From Streptomyces reniochalinae (GTDB lineage: Bacteria; Actinomycetota; Actinomycetes; Streptomycetales; Streptomycetaceae): a stretch of DNA of 64,000 nt. Under the pieces are notes generated by a model. It did not search any database. It saw only the letters and a list, made by a program, of their open reading frames with translations, and was not told the DNA's origin. The translations under genes and the position numbers were made by a program. The stretch spans positions 124,001 to 188,000 of the forward strand of contig NZ_QOIM01000030.1 in the NCBI RefSeq assembly GCF_003323735.1, given 5' to 3'. Of this stretch, positions 9,216-17,177 are shown one piece after another (position 1 is the first letter of the stretch; every line of letters begins with the position of its first letter).

Positions 9216-10571
9216 ATGCCTCGTTGGAGGTCGCTACCGGAGGATCTGGACCCGCAGATCCGGGAGTTCGCGAACCAGCTGCGGCGGCTCGTCGACCGCT
9301 CCGGACTGAGCATCGCGGGCATCGCCGACCGCACCGGCTACAGCAAGTCGTCGTGGGAGCGCTACCTCAGCGGCCGGTTGCTGCCGCCTCGCGGCGCCAC
9401 CCAGGCACTCGCCGAGGTGACCGGCACGGACGTACGCCACCTCGGCACCATGTGGGAGCTGGCCGAACGGGCGTGGAGCCGCAGCGAGATGCGGCACGAC
9501 ACCACCCTGGAGGCCATCAGCATCGCCCAGGCCCGGGCCGCGCTGAACGGGACCGGGGCGACCGGATCGGAGCTTTCCGGATCGGGGGCCGGAGCCGGAG
9601 CCGGGGCGGGGTCCGCGCAGGAGAAGGGCCGCAGACGGCGCAGGGGTGAGCGGTCCGGCAACGACAGGTCCGGCAATGAGCGGCCCGGTGGCGAACGGTC
9701 GGGTGGCGAACCGTCCGGAAGTGAACTCCCCTGGAGCGCACCCGCCGTGAGTGGTCCGTCCGTGAGCAGATCGTCCGCGAGTGATCCGTTCGCGGGTGCA
9801 CCGTTGGGGAGCGGGCCGCCCCCGGACAGGGAGACGGCCGTCCTGCGCAAGGACGCCATCCGTGCGGCGGGCGCCGCAGGACCCGGCACACGTGGTCACC
9901 AGGTGCCGGGACAGCGGCCCGGCGGCGCAGACGGCCATGCGGCCGGCCCGGGTGCCACCGACCCCGCCATGACCGGCTCCGCCGTGACCGGCTCCGAGGT
10001 GCGCGGGCCCGAGGTGACGGGGCCCCGCGCGGCGCCCACGCAGGGCGCGGGCAGCGGGGGCCCTGGGCGTGGCGGCCGACGCAAGGGCACCGTCCTGCTC
10101 GCGGCGCTCGTGGGCGTGCTCGTCCTCGTCGCGGGGGCGGTCCTCTTCCTCGACCTGGGCGGCGACGAGGACGAGGCGGCCAGGCCGAAGCCGACCCCCA
10201 CGGAGAAGACCCGGAAGCTGCCCGCGGGCGTGAAGTGCGCGGGCAAGGACTGCTCGAGCCAGGATCCGGAGGCCATGGGCTGCGGTGGCGCACACGCCAC
10301 GACCGTCAGCTCCGCGCGGGTCGGCTCTGGCCTCGTCGAGGTGCGCTACAGCGACGTCTGCAAGGCGGCGTGGGGAAGGATCAGCGGCGCGGCAGCCGAC
10401 GACGTCCTGCGCATCACCGGCCCGGGCGGGCAGAAGGAGAGCGACACGGTGACGGCGAACGACGCGTACACCGCGATGGTCTCCGCGCCGGCCGAAGAGG
10501 ACGCGCGCGCCTGCGCGACGACGGCCGCGGGCGGCGAGAGCTGCACCACCCCGGGCCGCACGGTGCCGTGA
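9216..10571 (+). CDS. Membrane-anchored XRE-type HTH protein with DUF2690 C-terminal domain
   Basis: The 451-residue protein starts at ATG 9216 behind GGGGGAGG. An N-terminal XRE-like helix-turn-helix (about residues 14-65: REFANQLRRLVDRSGLSIAG, then TGYSKSSWERYLSGRLLPPR) is followed by a 200-residue low-complexity linker rich in S-G-x-E and T-G-S units. A single membrane helix comes next (VLLAALVGVLVLVAGAVLFL). The extracytoplasmic DUF2690 domain has paired cysteines (CAGKDC; MGCGG; DVCKAAWGRI; ACATTA; SCTTPG). The layout suggests a membrane-tethered DNA-binding or scaffold protein that senses something outside. The ligand and target are unknown. This architecture is frequent in Streptomyces. 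Confidence 0.88.
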   Translation: MPRWRSLPEDLDPQIREFANQLRRLVDRSGLSIAGIADRTGYSKSSWERYLSGRLLPPRGATQALAEVTGTDVRHLGTMWELAERAWSRSEMRHDTTLEAISIAQARAALNGTGATGSELSGSGAGAGAGAGSAQEKGRRRRRGERSGNDRSGNERPGGERSGGEPSGSELPWSAPAVSGPSVSRSSASDPFAGAPLGSGPPPDRETAVLRKDAIRAAGAAGPGTRGHQVPGQRPGGADGHAAGPGATDPAMTGSAVTGSEVRGPEVTGPRAAPTQGAGSGGPGRGGRRKGTVLLAALVGVLVLVAGAVLFLDLGGDEDEAARPKPTPTEKTRKLPAGVKCAGKDCSSQDPEAMGCGGAHATTVSSARVGSGLVEVRYSDVCKAAWGRISGAAADDVLRITGPGGQKESDTVTANDAYTAMVSAPAEEDARACATTAAGGESCTTPGRTVP

Positions 10572-10741
10572 ACAGCGCCGGGGAACCGTCGCGCCGGACT
10601 CCACCCCCGACATGACGGCGTCGGCTGCCGCCTGACACGGTCGCTCGGGCAACCAGGCGAAACCCGAGTGCGGCGCCCCTTGGACCGACCCGGGGGTGCG
10701 GCGGGGACGGGGTCGGATAGCCTGGCCGATGGGTCTCTTGA

Positions 10742-11885
<1,144 letters not shown>

Positions 11886-11964
11886 GAGTCGGTGCGGCAC
11901 GGCACGGCGTCCGTGCGCTCCGAGCCGGTCGGCCGCCGCTGAGCGGAGGGCCGCCACCGCCGGA

Positions 11965-12006
11965 CGAGGGCCCGCGTGGATCACTCAGGATCCACGCGGG
12001 CCCTCG
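11965..12006. terminator. Bidirectional hairpin terminator between mdh and the marR-like gene
   Basis: A perfect 18-bp stem (11965-11982 with 11989-12006) with a 6-base loop lies between two convergent genes and can serve both. Confidence 0.9.
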
Positions 12007-12041
12007 CGCGTTGCGTCCGGACGGCGTCTCCGGCGCGGAGG

Positions 12042-12659
12042 TCAGCTCTTTCGGGTGACGCCGGCTGATGAGGTCTCGCCCTCCGCCTCGGCACCCCTTT
12101 CCGAGGCCGCGTCCGCGTCCGTCTCGGCACCCCCGTCCGAAGCCGTGTCCTCGTCCGACGCGGCGTCCTCGTCCGACGCGGCGTCCTCGTACGCCCGCAG
12201 AGTCGTCACCACCAGGGCCCGCTCGAGCGGGGAGAGGGCCCTGAGGGCGTGGCGCCAGGCGTCGGCGCCGCGCGCGAGCCAGCCGGAGATGGTGGCGCGC
12301 TTGTCCTCGGCGATGCTCACGATGCGGCGGCGCCGGTCGTTCTCGTCCTCGCGCCGCTCCAGCACCCCTTTCCGACTCAGCTCGCCCACCATGAGGCTGA
12401 CCGTGGTGGGGGCCACCTCCAGGCGTGCCGCCAGGTCGTTGACGGTGCTCGGGCCGTCGAAGAGGAGGAGCGAGAGCAGGGACAGGTGGCGGGGCGCCAG
12501 CGCGAGGGACTGTAGTTCGTCGGGGACGGGGAGGCGCTTGACCCGGCCGACGATGCGAGGCATCAACTGCAAGAGCGCCCGCACGGCTTCGTCCTCGGCG
12601 AGGCCGCCGTCCCGCCGGGGATCCTGCTCGGTTTCCCTTCTGTGGCCGTCCGTTGACAT
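12042..12659 (-). CDS. MarR-family regulator with acidic repeat tail
   Basis: A 205-residue regulator with ATG at 12659 preceded by GGGAGG. The winged helix covers about residues 50-130: LALAPRHLSLLSLLLFDGPS, TVNDLAARLEVAPTTVSLMV (recognition helix) and RKGVLERREDENDRRRRIVS (wing). The tail after residue 165 is an acidic Asp/Glu/Ala/Ser stretch with E-D-A-A-S-D repeats, longer than in most MarR proteins. It is divergent from a tautomerase gene, with two TTTG...CAAA inverted repeats between them, so autoregulation and control of the tautomerase is the simplest model. The ligand is not known. Confidence 0.9.
   Translation of the reverse strand: MSTDGHRRETEQDPRRDGGLAEDEAVRALLQLMPRIVGRVKRLPVPDELQSLALAPRHLSLLSLLLFDGPSTVNDLAARLEVAPTTVSLMVGELSRKGVLERREDENDRRRRIVSIAEDKRATISGWLARGADAWRHALRALSPLERALVVTTLRAYEDAASDEDAASDEDTASDGGAETDADAASERGAEAEGETSSAGVTRKS
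12140..12195. repeat. 18-bp tandem repeat inside the MarR-like gene
   Basis: About three copies of GACGCGGCGTCCTCGTCC-like sequence, in frame, encode the acidic D-E-D-A-A-S repeats at the C-terminus. Copy number can change without shifting the frame. Confidence 0.8.
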
Positions 12660-12678
12660 CGCGCTGGCCTCCCATTAG

Positions 12679-12708
12679 CTTTGCGATCAAAGATGTTTTG
12701 ACATCAAA
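12679..12708. promoter_or_regulatory. Two inverted repeats, likely MarR operators
   Basis: CTTTG-N4-CAAAG (12679-12692) and TTTGA-CA-TCAAA (12697-12708) lie in the short AT-rich gap between the divergent marR-like and tautomerase genes, with centres 17 bp apart. MarR dimers typically bind such TTTG/CAAA palindromes over their own promoters. Binding is inferred. Confidence 0.65.
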
Positions 12709-12771
12709 GAGGAATCGGGCTTCCGCATGGTAGCCGCCCGTTTCCTCACCTTGCCGATAGGGGGAGAGGCC

Positions 12772-13164
12772 ATGCCGCACTTCGAAGTGCAGATTCACGA
12801 GGCGGCTCTGGGCGGGGAGGACTCGCCGGTGAGCGCACGGCTCGTGGAGGGACTGACGGAAGCGGCGTTGACGGTCTATCCCGAGTCGTTCCGCGAGATC
12901 GTCGCCGTCGAGCTGACCGGCGTGGAGCGGGGCCGCTGGGGAGTGGGTGGGAAGCTGACGGAAGAGCCCTCCCCGATCGTCACCCTGCGCTCCAAGGAGG
13001 CCATGTTCCACCATCCGGACTTCGCCCAGGCTCCGGGGAAGCTGATATCCGCGATCACGGACGCCGTCGTCGCGGTGCTCGGAGAGAGCGTGCGGGAGCG
13101 GGTGACGGTGCGGTTGGTGGGTGTTCCCGCGGGGCGTGCGGGTGTCGGCGGCCGGCTGGAGTGA
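12772..13164 (+). CDS. Tautomerase family protein (4-OT / MIF-like)
   Basis: A 130-residue protein starting M-P-H-F-E-V-Q-I. Removal of Met would expose Pro1, the catalytic base of the tautomerase superfamily, which is why the ATG at 12772 (after GGGGGAGAGG) is preferred over the upstream ATG at 12727. The fold appears as two beta-alpha-beta halves, with SARLVEGLTEAALTVY and ISAITDAVVAVLGES as the two long helices. The substrate is unknown. Its last 110 bases overlap the convergent MFS gene. Confidence 0.85.
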   Translation: MPHFEVQIHEAALGGEDSPVSARLVEGLTEAALTVYPESFREIVAVELTGVERGRWGVGGKLTEEPSPIVTLRSKEAMFHHPDFAQAPGKLISAITDAVVAVLGESVRERVTVRLVGVPAGRAGVGGRLE

Positions 13165-14308
13165 GGCCCCGCGCCAGCGAGAGCGTCACGGTCAGGGAGA
13201 GCGCGGCGATGAGGGTCATGGCGGTGGCAGGGGAGGTCCGTTCGGCGACGGCGCCCGCGAGCGTGGCTCCCACGCCCTGCATGGCCAGCATCCCGGAAGC
13301 GTGCAGTCCCAGCGCGTGCCCGCTCAGGTTCTCGGGCGTCAGCTCCAGAAGCTGTTCCTGGAGCAGCAGGCTGGCGGCGAAGCCGACCGTCGCCAGTGTC
13401 ACCAGCCCGGCCGCGAGGGGCAGCGGTGGTCGAAGGGCGAAGAGGAGGAAGGGGGAGGCCAGCAGTGCGAGCATCGGCACGGGCAGGCGTCTGCGCCAGC
13501 GTTGGGGGACGAAGCGGCCCATGGTGGTGTCTCCGGCCAGCATGCCCACAGCGCCACAGGCGAACAGCAGCCCGGCCTCGTGCGGAGCGTAGGGAACGTA
13601 GAGGGATTCACAGCCGACCACCAGCCCGTTGGGCACCCACAGCCCGAGGTAGACGGAGCGGCGTGCGCGGGAGGACCACAGCAGGGAGTTGGTGCGCCAG
13701 GTCGCGGCCACGGACGGGCGCCCGGTGGCGCGAGGCGGGCGCCGACGGAGCCCCCACCAGGCGGTGCCGGCGCTCGCCAGGTAGAGCGCGGCACCGGCCA
13801 GCAGAGTGCCGCGCGGAGAGAGGAGGGAGACGAGCACTCCGCCGAGTGCGTATCCGCAGATCTGGGTGATGCCGGTCGACATGTTGAGCACCGAACGCCC
13901 CAGGAGATAACCGTCCTTGGCGAGGACCTCGCTGAGGAGCCCGTACCGCACCCCGCCTCCGAGCGAGGCCAGCACACCCAGGGCGAGCAGCACGGAGAAC
14001 GAGGCGGCGACGGGCATTCCCGGAACGGCCTGTGCGGCGGTCCCCAGGGCGAACGCGAGCGGCAACCCGGCAAGTGCGGCGCGGGGCGGGATCCGGTCGG
14101 CCGCCGACAGCAGCGTCGTCGCCCCGATGAGCTGGGCCAGGGAGGGCCCGAACATGGCGAGGGAGGAGAGCAGAGGGGAGCCGGTGGCCGCGTAGATGAG
14201 CGTGCCCAGGGCCAGACCGCTGACCGTGTGGCCCGCGACGTGAAGAGCGCTGGTGAGGAAGAGAGGGGCGAACTCGGGCGCCCGGAAAAGTTCGCGGTAG
14301 GTGCGCAT
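13055..14308 (-). CDS. MFS transporter
   Basis: A 417-residue major-facilitator protein from ATG 14308 (MRTYRELFRAPEFAPLF). About 12 hydrophobic segments are visible, for example PLFLTSALHVAGHTVSGLAL, FSVLLALGVLASLGGGVRYG and TAMTLIAALSLTVTLSLARG. The loop after TM2 has AADRIPPRAAL in place of the classical R-x-D-R-x-G-R-R. The C-terminus is a basic Pro/Arg-rich tail lying antisense over the end of the tautomerase gene. Its promoter region contains a GTTTCGC/GCGAAAC inverted repeat, and the divergent gene encodes an ArsR-type regulator, so it is probably a regulated exporter. The substrate is unknown. Confidence 0.88.
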   Translation of the reverse strand: MRTYRELFRAPEFAPLFLTSALHVAGHTVSGLALGTLIYAATGSPLLSSLAMFGPSLAQLIGATTLLSAADRIPPRAALAGLPLAFALGTAAQAVPGMPVAASFSVLLALGVLASLGGGVRYGLLSEVLAKDGYLLGRSVLNMSTGITQICGYALGGVLVSLLSPRGTLLAGAALYLASAGTAWWGLRRRPPRATGRPSVAATWRTNSLLWSSRARRSVYLGLWVPNGLVVGCESLYVPYAPHEAGLLFACGAVGMLAGDTTMGRFVPQRWRRRLPVPMLALLASPFLLFALRPPLPLAAGLVTLATVGFAASLLLQEQLLELTPENLSGHALGLHASGMLAMQGVGATLAGAVAERTSPATAMTLIAALSLTVTLSLARGLTPAGRRHPHAPREHPPTAPSPAPARSLRAPRRRRP

Positions 14309-14345
14309 GAAGGGAGTGTGGAGCGGCACTGCCGCGGCGTTTACT

Positions 14346-14365
14346 GTTTCGCATCAGGGCGAAAC
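14346..14365. promoter_or_regulatory. Inverted repeat between MFS and ArsR-type genes
   Basis: The perfect 7-bp arms GTTTCGC and GCGAAAC are separated by ATCAGG, 38 bases upstream of the MFS start. This is the most likely operator for the divergently encoded ArsR-type regulator. Confidence 0.6.
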
Positions 14366-14520
14366 GACGGGCGAGACAGCGGCCGAAACGACGGGCGCAG
14401 CAACGGGCGAAGTAGTAGGCGCAGCATCGGTCGAAGCAGCGAACGCAGCATCGGTCGAAGCAGCGAACGCTGCAACGGGCGCAGCATCGGACGACAGAAC
14501 GGGTGAAGCGAGAGGCCGCT
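14359..14520. repeat. Low-complexity tandem repeats in the MFS-ArsR intergenic region
   Basis: The region consists of degenerate units such as CGAAACGACGGGCGA and GCAGCATCGGTCGAAGCAGC, including one perfect 24-bp tandem duplication near 14415-14465. Every frame on both strands is open and gives repetitive nonsense peptides, so I treat it as non-coding. Several units contain GCGAAAC or CCGAAAC half-sites like the operator next to it. Confidence 0.75.
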
Positions 14521-14611
14521 TCGCCCCGTGAATCGGCCCGCGAAGCGACCCGCGATGCGATTCGGCCCGCGTCCTTGCCCGACGGCCTCGGACGGCTGAC
14601 GGAGGTGGGCT

Positions 14612-15820
14612 GTGGGGTGGTGGCAGATCAACGCCGATGTGCTCGCGGGAAGCCGCTTCGTGATCTCGCCGCTCGCGGAGGCGATCGCCGGCCTCAAGGT
14701 GTTGGAACGAGGCAGCCCCACCCACCCCGGCGAGCGCGCCTGGCTCGCTGCGCACCTGCCCGCGTACCGCGCCCGCCAGGCCGCCGATCCGGTCTCGGCG
14801 CTGCTGATCCGCGCGGCGCTCGGGCCCACGTGGAACGCCGACTTCCTCACGCCCACACCCGAGCCCGGCGAACGGCAGCGCACGGAGGCTTCGTTCGAGG
14901 AGGAGGTCGAGCGGATCCGCAAGGCGTCGCCCGCCGGGGCACGCGCCGATCTGCTGGTCTCGCTGGGGACGAGCGGCCCGTTACCGCCCCAGCTGCGCCG
15001 GGACGACCTGCCGCGGCGCACGGCGGACGCCCTCACCTGGGTGTGGCGCGAGACGGTGCTGCCCTACTGGCCACGGCGCCGCCGTGTGCTCGAGGCCGAT
15101 GTGGTGGCGCGGACCGCGCAGCTCAGTCGCGGCGGTTGGGCGGCGGCGCTGGACGCCATGCGGCCCGGCATGCGCTGGCTCGGCGGCAGCAGGCTCCAGA
15201 TCAACGCGTGGGACTACCCGCCTCGCGATCTGGCGGGAGGCTGCCTGATGTTCGTCCCGGTGACCCCACGCACCGGGTGGGTCTCCTGGGAGACGACCCT
15301 TTGCCGTGACCGCACTCCGGCAGCCGGCCACGGCGCCGAACCCGGTGCCGGCCTTGTCGACGCCCCGGGGCCTGGCGAGCCCAACAGCTCGCGGAGAGGC
15401 GCCTGCCCACGCCGCGCGGAGGTTTCGACCAGGGCCCGCCCCCGGTACGCCGAGGCCGCGCAGACCGGGGCCTGCCCCCGTTGCCCGGAGGTCCCGCCCC
15501 GACACGCGGAGGCCCGCCCCCGGTACGCGGTGGTCTATCCCTGCGCCGGTGCGCTCGTCGACGGGGAGGGGCCGTCCGCTCCGCACGCTCTGGGGGTTCT
15601 GCTCGGACGGGGGCGGGCCGCGGTGCTGGTGCTCCTGGAGTCCCCCATGAGCACCACCCAACTCGTGGGCCTCACCGGTCAGAGCCTCGGGTCGACGGGC
15701 CGCCATCTGAAGGTTCTCCGCGATGCCGGGCTGGTGCACCGGCGGCGGGCGGGCCGTTCCGTCCTCTACTACCGCACGGCCGCGGGCGACACCCTCGTAC
15801 GGGCCCAGCCCCACCTCTGA
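14612..15820 (+). CDS. ArsR-type winged-helix regulator with N-terminal DUF5937-like domain
   Basis: A 402-residue protein from GTG 14612 behind GGAGGT. The N-terminal ~230 residues (INADVLAGSRFVISPLAEAI and WVWRETVLPYWPRRRRVLEA are typical) form the domain usually paired with a C-terminal ArsR helix-turn-helix in Streptomyces. The HTH is at about residues 340-395: GRGRAAVLVLLESPMSTTQL, SLGSTGRHLKVLRDAGLVHR, RAGRSVLYY. Between WVSWETTL and RYAVVYPCAGALV there is an unusual insertion of about 65 residues with repeated R-P-R-Y-A, C-P-R and A-E-V units, from in-frame DNA repeats. It is likely the repressor of the divergent MFS gene. Confidence 0.85.
   Translation: MGWWQINADVLAGSRFVISPLAEAIAGLKVLERGSPTHPGERAWLAAHLPAYRARQAADPVSALLIRAALGPTWNADFLTPTPEPGERQRTEASFEEEVERIRKASPAGARADLLVSLGTSGPLPPQLRRDDLPRRTADALTWVWRETVLPYWPRRRRVLEADVVARTAQLSRGGWAAALDAMRPGMRWLGGSRLQINAWDYPPRDLAGGCLMFVPVTPRTGWVSWETTLCRDRTPAAGHGAEPGAGLVDAPGPGEPNSSRRGACPRRAEVSTRARPRYAEAAQTGACPRCPEVPPRHAEARPRYAVVYPCAGALVDGEGPSAPHALGVLLGRGRAAVLVLLESPMSTTQLVGLTGQSLGSTGRHLKVLRDAGLVHRRRAGRSVLYYRTAAGDTLVRAQPHL
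15433..15528 (+). repeat. In-frame repeat insertion in the ArsR-type gene
   Basis: The 18-mer GGCCCGCCCCCGGTACGC occurs at 15433-15450 and again at 15511-15528, exactly 78 bases (26 codons) apart, with further degenerate copies between. It looks like an in-frame expansion in the linker before the HTH. Confidence 0.75.
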
Positions 15821-16074
15821 CCGCGACCCCGCTCTCTCCCCCTCCCACCCGAAGCCCAGCCCCCGGCTCCAGCCTCAGACCGGCCCCAGCCTCGGACCGG
15901 CCCCAGCCCCAGCCGGGGGGCAGCAGCCCCCCAGACACGGGCCCGCACGCACGCCCAGACCCGGGCCCACGCCCCGACCCCGGCCCAGGGCCCAGACCCC
16001 GGCCCGGGGCCCAGACCCGGGCCCACGTCCAGCAGCCCGCCCCATCGGTCCAGACGCTCTCGGAAGGCGTGCGC
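15821..16074. other. C-rich low-complexity intergenic region
   Basis: These 254 bases between convergent genes are mainly repeats of CCCAGCCCC, CGGCCCCAG and CCCAGACCCGGG. They contain self-complementary GGGCCC and CCCGGG runs that could act as a terminator. TCCGAGAGTGTCTGA at the stop of the leftward gene is repeated once as TCCGAGAGCGTCTGG just beyond it. No gene is supported. Confidence 0.6.
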
Positions 16075-16878
16075 TCAGACACTCTCGGAGGGGGGGTCCT
16101 CCTGCTGGGACTGGGAGTCCTGCAAGTGGCGGCGGAGCTGCTTGACGGAGACGGTGTGGTCCTTGGGCGGGGTGTCGCGGGGGACGGGGTGGTCGAAGTG
16201 GCCGAGGTCGATCTCGTCGTGGTTGGCGCCCGCTTTGCGTTCCAGGCGCAGCGGGTAGGGCTTGCCGTCGGCGGAGACGTGCATGGTGACGCGCGCCTTG
16301 TCCTGGGTGCGGGTGACGGGGACGGCGCGGTGGCCGCCGACCTTGTGCTCGTGGCCGCGCTTCCAGCGGGGTCCGGGTGTGGACATCGCTCCGGATGCGG
16401 CCCGGAAGGCGTCCAGGTCGCAGGCGGTGGTCAGGCCCTTGCCGCCCAGCTCGGGGTCGCGTGCGGTGCCCTTGATGTAGCGGCCCTCGAACTTCTCGGC
16501 GACCTTGCCGCCGGCCTCGGGGCCGAGCTGGGCCTTCCAGAAGGCGGCGTCGGGCTTGAGCCAGATCGTCTTGCCGTGCTTGATCAGTCGCATGCTTCCG
16601 CCGCGCGGGACCGACATTTTTCCGGAGCAATTCGCCTTCTCGTCGAGGGTGAGATTGAGCCGGAGGTCGGGGGCCTCCATTCTCAGCCGGAGAGAGCGTG
16701 CGGAATTCAGCTCCTTCGAGGCTTTTTCCGCTATTTCCTCTCCTGACGACTCTGCGATGTCCGACCCGTCACGGTCCGTCGCCGAGGGGGCGGCGTTCGC
16801 CGGGGCCAGAAGCCCGCCCGAGGCCGTCGTCGCAGCGCAGACGGCCACGACAAGTGCTGTGCGGTGCTGCTGTCGCAT
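16075..16878 (-). CDS. Secreted protein of unknown function
   Basis: A 267-residue protein with an N-terminal signal peptide (MRQQHRTALVVAVCAATTAS, cleavage likely after ANA near residue 29). The mature part starts acidic and then has a beta-rich body (LRLRMEAPDLRLNLTLDEKA; GSMRLIKHGKTIWLKPDAAF; KARVTMHVSADGKPYPLRLE). It resembles actinobacterial secreted or lipoproteins of the LppX/LprG-like beta-sheet type that bind lipids, but there is no lipobox and the match is by general pattern only. ATG 16878 was chosen because the signal peptide follows at once and GGAG lies 9 bases upstream. It is divergent from the betaine operon. Confidence 0.75.
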   Translation of the reverse strand: MRQQHRTALVVAVCAATTASGGLLAPANAAPSATDRDGSDIAESSGEEIAEKASKELNSARSLRLRMEAPDLRLNLTLDEKANCSGKMSVPRGGSMRLIKHGKTIWLKPDAAFWKAQLGPEAGGKVAEKFEGRYIKGTARDPELGGKGLTTACDLDAFRAASGAMSTPGPRWKRGHEHKVGGHRAVPVTRTQDKARVTMHVSADGKPYPLRLERKAGANHDEIDLGHFDHPVPRDTPPKDHTVSVKQLRRHLQDSQSQQEDPPSESV

Positions 16879-17040
16879 GGGGGTGGCTCCGATCCGCCAT
16901 CGGGGAGACAGGTGCGGTCCTTCGGTTGGCAACCTGCTATATGCGGACAAAGACGTACTCACCGTACGTTCCGCCGGGGGGCGGCGCACTTCGGCCAGTG
17001 ATGAAGCCCACTTGGCAGCGAATTCTGGACATGAGATCGC

Positions 17041-17177
17041 GGAGACGGGGCAGGGTTCCGGATTGCCATCTCCCCGAAGGCATGGCAAAAGCCCCCATCG
17101 GGGGCACCGGGGCCGCCCCCAGCTCTCGGCAGGGAGGTGCCCCAGGGAATGCAGGAGCAAGGAAGGCAGTACCGAAG
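17041..17177 (+). promoter_or_regulatory. Structured leader upstream of the betaine operon, possible attenuator
   Basis: Hairpin A is GCCCCC-ATC-GGGGGC (17091-17105). Helix B pairs GGGGCACC (17101-17108) with GGTGCCCC (17136-17143). They share bases 17101-17105 and cannot form together. Helix B ends 34 bases before the betB start. An earlier CGGGG/CCCCG pair flanks 17045-17076. No known riboswitch class was recognised. Confidence 0.4.

Noticed and set aside
12727..12771. Upstream ATG of the tautomerase gene
   Set aside because: Using it would bury the catalytic Pro1. The ATG at 12772 has its own GGGGGAGAGG.
14301..14531. Open frames in the repeat region (Ala/Glu/Thr or Arg/Ser repeats)
   Set aside because: All six frames are open because of the short repeat. 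None has a ribosome binding site plus a sensible protein.
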